Shown here one piece after another: positions 46,003 through 58,700 of a stretch of 64,000 nt of DNA; the first letter of the stretch is position 1; each line of letters starts with the position of its first letter. Made by a program: the position numbers and the translations under genes. The stretch is from Dictyophora rubrovolvata (taxonomy: Eukaryota; Basidiomycota; Agaricomycetes; Phallales; Phallaceae): the NCBI GenBank assembly GCA_029959195.1, contig CP114119.1, positions 744,001 to 808,000 of the forward strand, given 5' to 3'. The notes under the pieces are model-generated. The model searched no databases, was not told the origin of the DNA, and saw only the letters and a program-made list of their open reading frames with translations.

Positions 46003-49000
46003 GACGCGGGGTGCTCCGTGAAGTGTGTTTGGCTTACCTAGATAAATAAATACCTCAAATCCGCCGTTGGACTAGAAGCCTCCTATCATCGTCAGCCAAT
46101 TTTTGAATTATGTATGCACCGCCCTGTGATATCTACGGTTTTCGAATACATTCCCTTTTCATTCGGATACCATAGGAGTTGGGTACAGACTTCTCACTTG
46201 AATTGATCGACGATTACTGGGTTGGGTTAAGCCTCTCGGGTTTACCCGTAAAATAGGCAGGCGCCGGCACGGCACCAACGTCCTGTCGAGCTCGCGGGGC
46301 GGCCAAGTCATCGTGCCAAGCCTAGCAGATCAGCCGATGGCACACACAAGCTACTTCATTACTACCACAGCTGCCAGTGGAATGAACTCGTATAGACACT
46401 CCACGTGGAGTTACCAACACGGAGGGGGACTCATTACCGTGGCCTATTCAGAGCAAGGGGAAAATAATCCTAGTCAGCGATACCAAATTTCATCATGGGT
46501 GTGACAGAGGCAGGTGAGTAGTCAGTTCAGATTTTTATGCACCCCAGTGTGGTTCTGTCTTCGAGTGCGGTGCACTCCATTGTCATTGCCCCTTGAGTCG
46601 AGTGTGCGAAGAGACGGTGTCTCTAAGACCAGTGGGTCATGTTCGAGTGCGGTGCACTCCACGATTCCTCCTCATGTTGAGGGTGCGAAGAGAAAGTGTC
46701 TCTGAGACCAGTGGCCACTGTCGAGCATGGTGCGCTCTACTGTTCCTCCCTCAGGCTGAGGATATGAGGAGGTGTCTCCAGGGCCAGTTCGGCCGCCCGA
46801 TGCTCAGTTCGTGTCAATACCACGCCATAGGAGAGGGCGGCGCATGACTACATATGCTTGTGTGCACCCCGCCTTTTCTTGCTCTAAAGTTTAGTCAAAA
46901 GACAACGCTGACATGCTACTCTCCGGTTACAGTGTAATAACATGAAACTGACAATGTTTCGGTTAAATTAACCGCTACAGACTGGGTCACTGGTGGATGG
47001 CTGTATTACTCTGTACCGATGCTTTGAGTCTAATACACGCGAATTATATTCAAACAGCCGGAGGTCTAACTGAGAAGTCCACCATAGTCCTACCCAGTTG
47101 GGCGAGTTTACTGCAGAGCTGTAATCTAACCCCGCCATCAATGTGGTAAAGTCAGTGAAAGACGAGCTCCGTCACCGCAAGATCATGCTATATATTTGGA
47201 GATCCCTCTAAGCCCAACGTGCACCGGTGCAGAAGGGCGGAGCTGGATGCCTAACACGCCCCCGAGATTGCCGGACATAAACACAATTCCTCGTCGCGCA
47301 TTAATTCCACCCACATAACAACTGCCACTCCTACTTAGCAATTCCCACCCAAGCAACAGCCTGAGACGTAGCTGGATAATCTGGGAATTGGCAATTGTTC
47401 GAGGTTAGAGTGAATTTGGCCTTCCCTAAGCTCAATCACCTCCCCGCGCGGTGCACCCCGCCGAGTAAACAAACTTTGCTAGAATCCCCCGTGTCATTTG
47501 GGCCCGAATGTCTCGCTATCACCTTGAATACCAACACTTGGTTTCCCGCATTCGCAGCCTCGGGGAGACTCCCGTCAGGGCAACACCAGGTCTATCAGTC
47601 CACAATCAAGCGATTACCGATCAATCTGTCATGTTGTATATGGTATAGCCAATGTTTTTTTTACCCGGTTCCATTTGAATGAATGCTCAAGCAGAGCAGA
47701 CAGCAGGCTGCTGCCCCCATACCTTTCCATCCAAGGCGGCGCAAGGCCGGACCCACAACTGGACCCGCCCACGCGTTTCCTCTCAACCTAGTTCTCCGGT
47801 GTTGTGCGCCTCCTCGTTATGCATGTTATGCATGTCCCAGGACTACTCATTCTCTTGTAACGGCCCGGACTATCTGTCTCTCAATATCGGGCTCTCTCCC
47901 GGTGCTGCTGAGTGGGTAACAGCAACCCTCAACAGATCTGCAGCCCAGCATTGCCTCCATGCTTTGGAGCCAGCTTGAAAGCCTACCTCCCGTATTCCCT
48001 TTCACATGGAGCTTAGATGCACACCCAGTGCATTTGGAAAGGCCTTTGCTTGAGCAATGCACGACTATATTCTCAACAGCCTTCGCCCAAATACTTTATG
48101 CAAACTTATAGACCTGTTTCAACAACCTGCCTCAATATCCTACGCAGCTCAGGACAAAGGTGCCATTGAATTGGGGGGTCTTCCCCTCTTTCGGCCTCCT
48201 CGGCATTCCAACATGGCTTTTGAAGTATTATTAATTTTCTTTAGTCCATAATCTGCCTGGTGCACGCTGACCAGAGAACTACCGACCCTCCATGGTGTGG
48301 GTCTATTGGTGCCAACCCTAAATACTCCAGCACTCAGTGCCGGGTTGTCCCCCCAGGTGCGCAGAGACGACAGACGGGTCTGATCTGGTTGACTGCGAGG
48401 CCACCCTCTCGTTCCCACTCGGCCCAATCACCAGTGATGTCTACTCCGATCCGCCACGACTCAACAAGAGGGCCGCTTGCACTGCTGCAGAGGGGAAAGC
48501 CTTACTGAGGAACAGTTCATACAGGGTGTTGGGCCGGTTCCCTGTAAGGGAGAAACTATGCAAATAATTGCCATGAACACGATAGTGTTCCATGGTCCTA
48601 GCGATGTCATCATTGATCCCGCACTCCGCTCAGTATCAAAACCACTTCCATAATGCGTGGCAATAAGGTAAAATGTGTTTTATAACATCGAGACGATGAG
48701 ACTCTAATGCGATACCCATAGCCTGATGGGACCCAGTCAGGATCACGTTACAGTTACTTTTGTAAGCACCCTCAATGATATTTCGCGAGCTGGGGTCAAC
48801 TCTTCAACCTTTCTCGCGATCGAAGAGCGATGTCCGATATGTCATTCCTTCACTTGAGCTATTTACCAATAACCGCGGAGCGGCCAGTTTTTCAAGCAGG
48901 ACTTGCACCCGAGCTAATGACAAGCTCCGCCACATTTGCAAAGGTAGCGACAAACATTGCTAGCAAGAAGTGCAGCCGTATCACGGAATTGCTCCTGTCA

Positions 49001-49356
49001 GCTCTTAGGACGGCGGCCCTCGGTCCTAATTTTGCAGAATTGCCAAGCGCATTGTCTAGTCCTCTGACTGCTAACCTCGTAGAGTCGGACCACCGGCGTG
49101 GTTCAGTTTTTATTTAATATGCCGATTTGTCCAATACATAATGTACTTCGCAGTTTAGATCATTTGGTCAAATTTTCTTCAAGGTCGACACCATTAGCAG
49201 ATATCGTGAAACTGCCCCGCACATTCCATTCAACGCCATCCATCTACTCCCATGCGTAGTCAACTCCTTCACATGGACACATCTTCGTCTCGAATATGAG
49301 AAAAGCAACAGAGAAGGGCAGGGGTACTCAAAAGAGATAGACACTAATCTTGATTC
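46003..49356. other. 3.3-kb region without supported genes
   Basis: Begins with the third 7-TM flank copy (to about 46230). From about 46250 the DNA is more GC-rich and unlike its neighbours. It holds a ~78-bp tandem repeat (separate entry) and several open frames of 60-100 codons (47395-47682, 47679-47978, 48260-48567, 48830-49117), none with recognisable motifs or consistent splice signals. A degraded mobile element is possible but I see no terminal repeats, transposase or polymerase motif. Confidence 0.4.
46557..46790. repeat. three imperfect tandem repeats of about 78 bp
   Basis: Each unit contains TCGAGTGCGGTGCACTCCA (third: TCGAGCATGGTGCGCTCTA), then a Pro/Leu-like C/T stretch, a TGAGG-type segment, GTGCGAAGAGA and GTGTCTCTRAGACCAGTGG. 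The GTGCGGTGCAC core is nearly palindromic. Confidence 0.65.
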
Positions 49357-50548
49357 TACGCCTTCACGAAAGACTCTGGCGGGGGTGGACGTTTCTTTTT
49401 TTGCACTGGAAAACCATTCTTGTCAAGGCCTGTAGTATAACTGTTGTCAACTCGAATGAATGATAACAGACAAGCAGTGTGTGTGTGGCTTACCAAGAGC
49501 ACTAGATGCTGACATGCAATATATCTCCGTAGCCGCTCTCAACCCAGGAATATTATCAGACCATTTCCAGTTCAAGTATTTGTTGATGCCTTCAGTAAAC
49601 CGTTTTCTCTTATGCATCGCGAAGCCGACAAACGAACTTGGGAGCGCGCAAACACAGCTAAAGTCGATGATAGTCACCTGGCGCGTCTCAGGGTCGATGA
49701 GGAAATTGTCTGGCTCGATATCGCACTGAACCATCATCAACGGTTCGTCTGCAATTTTGACCTCGCGCGGAGGGGCGCGAAGCGGACGTCTGCTAAGAGC
49801 CTGTGATAAAAATAAATAAAAAACTCAGCTATGTACATAGAGAATATATTGGCTGTTGGGGTTATCATACCTTAGTTATGTGTCGTTCCAGAGCAGCCCC
49901 GTCGGGGTAGCGAAATGGCGCACCATAGTAACCAAAGAATGAATTTTGAGTGACACCACATCGTGCAGGAGGGCCTAAAGAAGCAGGGAGTGATCGTATA
50001 TGCGAAGAATGGGCGAGGAGCAGACCGGCATACATAAGACTAACCTGTGCACCCCAGCGTTCGAGTATAGGGACCTCCTAAGAGTCCAATGTCAGCATCT
50101 GCAGGAGGTGTAAGATTGAAAAGCCAGCGAAGGGCATCGGCGACGGCCCGACAGGCTACCTCAAAACGAGAGTCGGCCTCAGTCTTGGTGATGGTGGGAT
50201 TGTTAATCCAAGACTCGACAGTTGGATGGTCGACACGTTCCATTACAAGATATTCCATGCCATCCCAGCAAAAGCACTCATACACTTCTGGGACGCGAGG
50301 TGCACCAGGAGAGTTTTTAGATGCTGCATATACAAAGGCCTGTGTATCGCCTTGGTGATGAATATCGTTTTGGTCGAATTTGACGACGTGATTGTGGGAT
50401 AAGAGGACGGCGCGACGGCCAGAGGTCTGAATGACATCATCGCATTCGCGGACAATTGCGGCTTGTGTTTCGGTGAGACACAAGCCTAGATACATACAGT
50501 AATCAATGCAAGTTAGCAATCATAATGGTTTTACACACGTAACAACAT
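49357..50548 (-). CDS. APH-fold kinase-like protein, copy C
   Basis: Same five-exon plan as copies A and B with a 10-nt first exon (ATGTTGTTAC). Landmarks: CLTETQAAIVRECDDVIQTS, VVKFDQND, YLVMERVDHPTVESWINNP, FGYYGAPFRYPDGAALERHI, catalytic VQCDIEPDNFLID, TIIDFSCVCALPSSF and NKYLNWKWSDNIPGLRAATE. The tail is QKKKRPPPPESFVKA-stop, with the 7-A run. It is much closer to A than to B in most exons, although A lies 15 kb away and points the other way. All splice borders are GT-AG. Substrate unknown; a pseudokinase role is unlikely because catalytic Asp, Asn and the metal-site Asp are kept. Confidence 0.72.
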
Positions 50549-51457
50549 AAGTAGCTGGGTTTGAGCGTTGAATATAACCTTGGCCAAGTACGGGGTTATA
50601 CGGGTAAAAGGTGGCAGGGATCGAATGTGACATGCGTGACAGCTAAGCTCATAAGCTACTTTTCTTTTAGTCCGAACGTTCATCGACTCATCCAGCAGCA
50701 AGTGAATGGTTTCAATGTGCTGCATGCGTCCGAGTCTGTACACAGTGCGACACACCTTCACATGTGGTTTATTTATTGATAAAAATTCTGCGCTACGATA
50801 TGAACAATTGTTATAATTGGTTTTATAGAGCACGCTTGATCTCAGTAGCAGAGATCTCTTGGCTGGAATTCATCACAATTCACACTCAAAGCTTAAAGCT
50901 TAAAGAACCGACGTGTTATGTTAAATGAGGGAGCAGCACCCGCTATTTACGCACACACACAATCCGATCTCAACGGTGAACACCATTCGACCATCTTAAT
51001 CCATAAGGCCCGAGTCTCCATAACTCTGAGGTGGCAGGGACTTGGATTTCGACTTTGGACTTCCACAAGTAGCGAGGCGATCTAATTCTATTACATATAT
51101 CAACGGCTGGCAAACGTCTAAGAGGAGATTCAGTATCTCCTTCCCCACCTGGTAAGAATGTCATCGAAGTATACGTAGGCCAACTCAATATACTGTCGTT
51201 CCGTCTGTCTGGGAGGATAATGTAGTGGTGTGTATCTCGTCAATCTATAAAGCTTGAAAGCTCGGCTTTTTGTCCTAGGCATGTTGTTATCGACGGAAGG
51301 GGCGGTCTGAGCCCCCCGGGGGTCTTCGCTCGATATCAAGTTGGGATTATGCGGGTTTAACGAGGATGAATTGGTGGCCAATATTTAGCTTGTGCTGTCT
51401 TCTTTTTGTCAACCTGGTACACCACCACGCTTTCGTCCCTCAATCCTAACTTCCTAC
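50549..51457. other. intergenic; kinase 5' flank then unique DNA
   Basis: The first ~330 bp match the 5' flanks of kinase copies A and D (TTTAGTCCGAACGTTCATCG, AGAGATCTC). The rest is unique, with a GGGGGCTCAGACCGCC-like G/C segment near 51310. No gene seen. Confidence 0.45.
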
Positions 51458-52474
51458 ATGTCCACCGTCTTTTCGTCCCCCTTTGACGATCTCGAGGAGT
51501 TCAGCTGGACCGCGCGTGAAGGTCCCGCTACGTCGCTTCCAGACCTGCTGAGGGCCATGCCGCTCAAATCGACATGGAGGGTGGAGCTTCTGTACCTTGA
51601 GGGCGACAATGCCAATGCGGGAAACCATTTAGTTTCCTCTGTCACGTTTGAAAAGCCGCTCCGAGTCTACTTTAACGAAGGTGTAGTTATAGACCGTGAC
51701 AGTAGGGAGATAATTGGTTTTTACGAATGGGAGGGACCGAACATTGCCAAGAGTGAGGATTTTGTTGGTGCCAGGGTCTCCATGGAGTTCCTGAAAGCTT
51801 CATCGAGGTCGTAGATGAGGTCGACGAAACTGGTCAGCCTGAGGTGAGCGACGGAAACGAACTACATATCATCACAGATCGAGAGCGGCTGTCTCTGATT
51901 CCACCCTTTTCCAGCCCGGGTCGTACTTCGACGGATCCCTCGTACCCGGGGACGATTATTATACTGGCCGGTTCACCGTCAAGCTCCTCACGTATGAAGG
52001 TGAATCGAATAAATCTCTCAAGAACTTTACGTTCACATTCACCGAGTCGCTCACGCTCGGTGACCTCGTTGATTTCGTCATCGACGAACGTATGGATGAG
52101 TTCGTATTCCTTTCATACGGGAAGAAGTGGAAGGGATGTCGCGACTTCATGTGCGCTTTTTTTTCATCTCTTCAATTCATACTGTATGCTGAAATAACCA
52201 TTTTTTTTCCCTTTTGCTCCTTGTCTTGACATCGGCTTTCAGCATGCAATTGTGGGCTCTGCTTGTTAGTCGCGGCAAGCTCGAAAAACTCGCTGAGGGC
52301 GAGGACACGCTTCTCAGTGAGGATATTCGGGCTAGCTACCATTCCAAAGCCGACTCCGGATTCGTTGTACGCCCCGTCCGGAAGGGCTGCTGGGTCCGCT
52401 GGGAGCGCCTGACCGACGACGTGGATGGTTTAGTCCCTCTCCACGTCTACAGCACCCAGAAGCCAGATGGTTAG
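51458..52474 (+). CDS. unrecognised basidiomycete-type protein, possible frameshift
   Basis: Starts MSTVFSSPFDDLEEFSWTAR and ends YSTQKPDG-stop. Parts: EGPATSLPDLLRAMPLKSTW, VTFEKPLRVYFNEGV, then FIEVVDEVDETGQPE joined by an intron with acceptor cccttttccag to PGSYFDGSLVPGDDYYTGRF, FTFTESLTLGDLVDFVIDER, FLSYGKKWKGCRDF, and after a second intron IMQLWALLVSRGKLEKLAEG. The first part and FIEVV are in different frames near 51790 with no intron long enough between them, so either one frameshift has occurred or the sequence has a one-base error there. The GCRDF followed by a helical end resembles a widespread agaricomycete family of unknown function. Confidence 0.5.
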
Positions 52475-55400
52475 GAGCTCTGGCCCCGGTATTCACCTCC
52501 ACCCTCCCCTTCGTACCCCTCTTTGTTCGCCCTCTTTGTTCGCCCTCCTCCCTGTTCGTCCCCTTCATCCGTTTCACCGATACCTACCGGACCCCCAGGT
52601 CGCCGTTGTCATATGGGTCAACAGCGAGTACATAGCAAAGCATCATGCTCTAGGCAAGTAAAAATAATGTGAGTTCTTGGTCCAGCCGATATGATTATAC
52701 ACACAAAATAGCTCCGTGAAAAGCAATATGGCGTACCTCGGATTAATGTGTCCCAAATGCAACGATAAAGGAAAAGGGAAAAGACCCAGTAATTATTTCT
52801 ACATTTTTATACATTGCATTTTAAGGTCTGGAATTTTTTAGCCATTGAAGGTGCTAGAAATGTGAAAGAGCAAGAATTTATTGAGAAAGGGAAGAGTATG
52901 CCCAATAACCACGGATCATTTTTTCCCTTAAGGACAACGTGATGAAGAGGTACGGTTGTTATAGTCTTAACCTTTGTCAGAATTCCGCATTGACATCCGA
53001 TTATCAGTCCGAAATCCCATCAATGGATGATCATGAAATGATGTTTACTCAAAAAAGTGAGCGATTCATTTGAACGGTCTGAAAATGACATACACACCTA
53101 CTTGCCAGTTTCTTCTCAGATACCTTTCTCGGATTCATTCGCGCTCTATTTAATGTCCATGCACGCACACTAGCTATTTTATTACCACCAAAAAAACCCC
53201 TACTTGCCTCGGGACAGCTCCTGGCACCCTCACGAACTCGCTCATTCCCTCATTTCTCTCCTTTCTAGAACTTTGCTCCACTGATCTTTGTCCTTTTCTC
53301 CCTCCTCCTCCAAGTACCTCGTGCTTTTCGACCTCCAATAACAAGCACCTCCCACGTTCCTATTGTTTTGTGCGACCTCCTTTTCCTACTTTTTCGTCGA
53401 CACAACTTACTGCTGAATTCTGTGTGGGAACCTAGCCAGCCAGTGGAACCCCCCCCCCCCCAACCAGCATATATCGGATGGTAGCATCAACATTCCGTCG
53501 CAACGGCTACGATCTACCGCGATGATGGATGGTGGCCCATATCCGTGAAGCTCAGGTTCGTATTGGAATCGAACGATTCCGGGCAGCAAAGGAGATGGGT
53601 TGAAAGCAAAGGAGAGCTGGAGTTCCCGAACGACGTCGACGGACCCAGGTGCGGACGACCATATTACTCGGGTTTTTTGGGCTTCGATTCAACAAGCGGC
53701 GTACGGTCCACAATCATTCTCAACATCTCGCTTTTGTTTTTATGATGTTGCCATTATACCTCTTTCATCTGCCTGGTCCGAGTCTCTATCGTTTTTGGCT
53801 CAAGTGTTGTGCATACATACACACAGAATGGCCATTCGTATTCTCAAGAGCCTTGAACGTAATCAACAATAGATCCTGGCAACTCAAACAACCAATTTCA
53901 AAAAAGATTGAGAATAATTTCACGGTCTGCTCGTTTTTGTTTTTGATTGGTTTAAATTGTATGCTGACTACTGACTGCGCCTTGGTAGATTCGGCCTCGG
54001 AGAATAATGAGTGCAAGAGAATTGCGACCTACGTACTTTAGAGGTTTTTCTTTTTTCTCTTGCAAAGACTAATGTCGTTGAAATGTGAGCAGGTGACCAT
54101 TGAAGGTTAGGGTTTGTGTAAAGTGCACATCGTCAGTACATATCTTTTTCTTGAATCGGCAGTCTTTGTCATTTGTTTAGGATTTCTTCCTAATGATAGG
54201 GCCCCTCACGTTCACCACGGTGTTGGATCAGAGTTTTCCGAATAAAAAAGGCCACCTCGCAGATTTAGTTGGGTCATAATGAGAATGTCACTGTGGATAA
54301 GCCTCCAGAGGACTCGAGTCACCAGGCGAAGATTGACCCCAGTGTAAGGTTTAAGCCTCAGTCCTCCCAAGTTACGCCTTTTAGATCGTAAATTTTGAAT
54401 GAGCTGCTTTCCAGATTTCTGATCGTCCTTTGACCTGAGTACGCCGGGCATTGTACTCGAATACAAAGTTGTGCCCTAGGGTTCGGATACATTCACACTG
54501 TCAGGGTTAGAGCAAACGTTCGTATCCCTGGGATTTTACACGCATCAATGTAAGCATTTCCATCAAGAAGTGCGGTCTCTAAACGGGACCGGGACCAGTG
54601 ACGACACATACCTTCAGTAATATGGCGTTCTATAAAATAAAAATGTCTAAACGGGAACACCTTTTTCGAAGCTAGGATGATTTTCATAGAGTAACTTCTG
54701 GGTAGTGAAGCAAGGGCATTGGTGCCTCTGTAAGTTCGTGGCTCTGTCCCGTTATCATACGGAAGGTTAGCCAGTTGGCTGTAGGCATAAAAATGCTGCT
54801 GTTAGTCACTTCGGTTGAGTGTTTGGTCATTCAGTCAGAGGTCTACAAAGTGTTGACAGTCTGTGCAGACTTCAAGCTCTGTATTGGGAGGGGTTTTTTC
54901 AACCAACTTATTTGTAGCAGATAAAGCACTCTCAAGACTCAGTAGTAGGTATAGAAGAGAGTACTAAAGAAAGTTTTTTTTTCACACATTACGTAGATGT
55001 TGAGGCTGATCGTCCCAGCACTTTCGCGGGCGTCAATCGTAGTTTACTCGTCAACACGTCATTTTCCGCTCTTACTTTTTTCTAGAAACTCTTCTTTTTC
55101 TTACGCCTTAGCGGACTTGAAAGCACTTGCGAGTAATACGAATGCCCATTTACAGTAATTTTGTGTTGTCCATGGTTTGTGTAATCTAATTGCGTCATGA
55201 TTGTCGACCAAATCTGCAGAAATACAGCTGTCCCCAGCCGTTGATCAGACTCGGACGTCCATAATTGTATCTATCTTTCGAGTAACATGGGATCTAGTTG
55301 AAGCCGAAAGTTTTGTTCTTCCAAGTGAAATCTCAAACTTTCAACATCTTACTGCAGCAATTAGTAGGACGACAACCCATGACTAATTGCCCATGTTAAT

Positions 55401-55732
55401 TGGCAATGGATTTAAATTCGATGAGAAAGCAAAGGAAATTAAACGAGAAGGAGAACTTTGTGAATGGTTTGATGTATAACTTTATCTCCTCTTCCTCAAT
55501 CTACGCACTCACCTTTCTTTTCAAGCTCTTCACCTACGGCCTTCCAGTTTTTAGAGCGTGGCACGAGGTATTGACCTTGTAAACTTGGAGGAATAAGTTG
55601 GGGGGCATAGACAAGAATGCTTCGTATCTCCAAAAGAAATCAGCCTTAAACGTTGAACACCAGTCTGTATAATAATAGCCAATAGTACATCATTAACATT
55701 ATAATACAATCGTAAAAACCATGTTGTCGTCT
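52475..55732. other. 3.2-kb gene-poor region
   Basis: No gene supported. Notable points: a T/C-rich stretch at 53200-53400 that looks like a fungal promoter, a run of 13 C's at 53449-53461, and a short open frame after it (MVAHIREAQVRIGIERFRAA, from about 53532) that ends quickly. Frames at 53600-54041 and 54212-54687 show no motifs. Confidence 0.4.
53449..53461. repeat. C13 homopolymer
   Basis: Thirteen consecutive C's, the longest C run I noticed in the window, between a T/C-rich stretch and a short open frame. It may vary in length between strains or be a sequencing artefact. Confidence 0.6.
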
Positions 55733-58700
55733 TTACAACTGCTCCCACCCACCAACATCCATAATCGCATCCACCTTGCGAGTAATGTAGGAAGGAATAT
55801 TATGATTCAACCAAAGCTTGCGTATTTCTTCATACCGGATATCATGCATACTCTGGCGGCGTCCTCTTCTAAACAAATCATCAACGCATATTAGTTTGCT
55901 TCTTGAAAAAGAGAAAATAAACTCAAACCTTAAACTGTAATCTACCTCTCCATGTGCGTCTAAATACGGAGCAGGCGCAAAGGAACCGCTTCCATCGAAT
56001 AGATAAAGAACGGTACATCGTTTGACCACAAAATATGCTCCAATAACACCGGCACAGCTGTCGGGGGTAAACACGATAAACAAAAAAACAATCAAAAGAG
56101 AGAGAGAAAAAATTCTTCACTAACTCTCGTGTGTGTAAATTGCATTCGCCTCGATTGCGGTTTTCCGCATCAACACAACAATGACTGGAGAAGCATACGG
56201 TCGAACCACAGATCAAACAAATAGCAGGATCGGCTGGAGCAGTATTACAACGCGCACATGTCATCTCCGGATTCTTATGTCCGAATAAATCGTCTAGATA
56301 AGATGGCAACTGAGCAAGGTGATACATGGTCGGATATTCCAAAGGAATGTTACAGTCCAAAGGATGACTGCCATGCATGAAGCCGTAATGGGCGCACCAT
56401 CCGGACAAGGCGTTCTGAATAGTATCGTAATTGGAAAGCTCGGCTAAAGGAGGAACACCGAGGACATGCAATAAACGGTTATATTCGTCCATATCTTCGT
56501 CCATAGGCGGCACTGGTGAAAGAGATGATGGGTGAACTGCTTTTCGAAGGAGAACAGCCTTGCGTAAAAAGAGCAGTGAGTAGTTATACAATAATTTGGC
56601 GAATCTTTCCTCTCCAAACGCTTCTAAAACCAACTCTGCCGTGTGTTCCAGTAAATTGGAATGGCGGACGACAGACATCACAAACGTGCTGAGAGTACCG
56701 AACGTTTGTCGATAGTTGGGATAACTTGGCACATGTAGCTGAAGATGTTGAATTTTAATCAAAGCCTGAACAATTCCGATGGTAATTCTGGCCAGAGCTG
56801 CATAATACGATAGGATAGTCACATAACGAAGACTCTCCGGAGAAACGGCAGACATTTCAACTAAGATCGCGAACGGGTCCCGTAACAACAGAGGACTATT
56901 AAACGCAGGCTCTCTACGCCATTCGGGCAATAACCGTTTGACGATAGCTTGACGAATCGCATTTTGACCACCATCCGCCCGATCTCTGAAAGTCAGAGCC
57001 GCCAATTTGGTAAGGCAAGTAATCAGTCCTCGAATCAACAACACTTGAAAGTCGGTCAACTGATCGGCCACATATTTTCCGGGAAGGGTGGCGACCCCTC
57101 GTAGCGTTACTTCTATTGAGGAAATCGTATACCCTACGAGCTCCTCCGGCAAATACATTCCAACGCCACGTTCTCCCGGCTCCTGCTCTATCCGATCACG
57201 AAGACGTCGAGACTGAGATGAAATTATCCTCGTAGCGAACATGACACTATCAACCATCTTATGTATATCGGTAGGATCGACTCGGTCGGTATTCCTCGGG
57301 AACGACTGGTAACCAAAGTCCTGTGCAGACCAAAACACGAATTCGCCCGATCCGCTCTTAAAATGCAACGACTCCATCAATCGATCCGGGGTAGAACGTA
57401 AAAGACTTATGCCCGTCGTACGAACCCAATCCGGAAAGGATAAAGCATTGGTGGTCACGTTGCTTACGACCGAGTTGACTGGTATAATGACATTACCCAA
57501 ACTCTTGCACAGAGGGCAGATGAACTCTTTCCTCTGAATCTGTTCAGGATGATTCCTCTGCGCTTGTGTTTTATGACGCTGTCGAACTGCGTTGGCATAT
57601 GTGGCAAAGCAATTGAGATGTATCATATGTCCGCATGAAGAACCGTACATTCCAAAGCGAACGTTACTCCGAGGCATAGCGTTGAAAGGCATGTGTGTCG
57701 GTTCTGTAGGAAAAGGTGATGGTGACGTTGCTTTCTTTTTCCCTTGGTGGTCTGACTGATCGACACGATCCCACGAGCGGTTGCTTTCCAGAACGGTGTT
57801 GAGATGACTTTGAGAACTAGGGGTATGGTCGGGAGAATACCGGAGAAGCTTGCTTGCTTGGATAAAACCTAAATTACCGAATGGCCGCGTAGAATCGAGA
57901 GGCTCTTGACACACAATACAAGGACCATACGACTGAAAAGATGAAACAGGATCACCAGCATCCGCCATCTCTTCATCTTCATCTTCATCATCGAAATTAT
58001 CTAAAAAGTTCTTCTGGGCAACGGCAAACTGTTTCATAATCGCATCTTGACGAGCTTTGGCAGCACGCTTCTTAGGATCGCCTGTAGAATCCTTCGCCAC
58101 CGCCGTTTCGAGGATTTTACGCTTTTCAGACACCGCCGAAGATTCATGTACAGCCATCTTGTCTAAGCACCACTGAATTTTACTTTTCAAAGATGAAAAT
58201 GCTTCGTTGTGTTCAAGTAAACAGAGCGCCTCGATTAAAGTGTAATCGTTCCCTCGTTTGTATGTCACGACAGCAGACAACCGTGAAAAGGCCCGCGGCT
58301 GTTCTACTAAGCCCAACATTATGAGATGCAGAGACTGATCCAGAATAGCCTCTGCGTAGACCGAAGTCATCTGCCCTTTGTTTTGACAAACGTTATAAAT
58401 CGCGAAGAATATGATTTGGTGAAGCACCGTGGATTGGAAAGCATTGGTCAGAGCCGTGAAAGGTCCCGAACGTACATTCAACGGTTGCGGGACATATATG
58501 TACTCGGTTTTAGGATTCCTCTTCTTTGCACGCGCCTTCAGAATACCTTCAGCCTCTTCCCGTTTATTTCTTGCATAGTGATAGAAGTAAGGGTTGACCT
58601 CGTCGTAGAACTTGTCTTTAAGCTCGTAAACACCCGAGTCTGTGGTAGTTTCCGGCGACTTGAATGTGGCAACCTCCAATAGAATGTTCTCAAAGGAGAC

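Larger units (their letters stand above)
40380..46230. repeat. tandem direct duplication, unit about 2.4-3.2 kb, two copies
   Basis: Copy 1 is about 40380-42765 and copy 2 about 42766-46010, each a 5' flank plus one 7-TM gene; a third partial flank runs to about 46230. Copy 2 is longer by the ~0.85-kb segment in its flank. Identity is high to the eye but was not computed. Confidence 0.7.

Noticed and set aside
47395-48567. Several 75-99 codon frames in the GC-rich block
   Set aside because: No motifs, overlapping frames on both strands, expected by chance in GC-rich DNA.
53532-54041. Possible small gene starting MVAHIREAQVRIG after the C13 run
   Set aside because: The frame closes after about 24 codons and I could not join it to a further exon with good borders.
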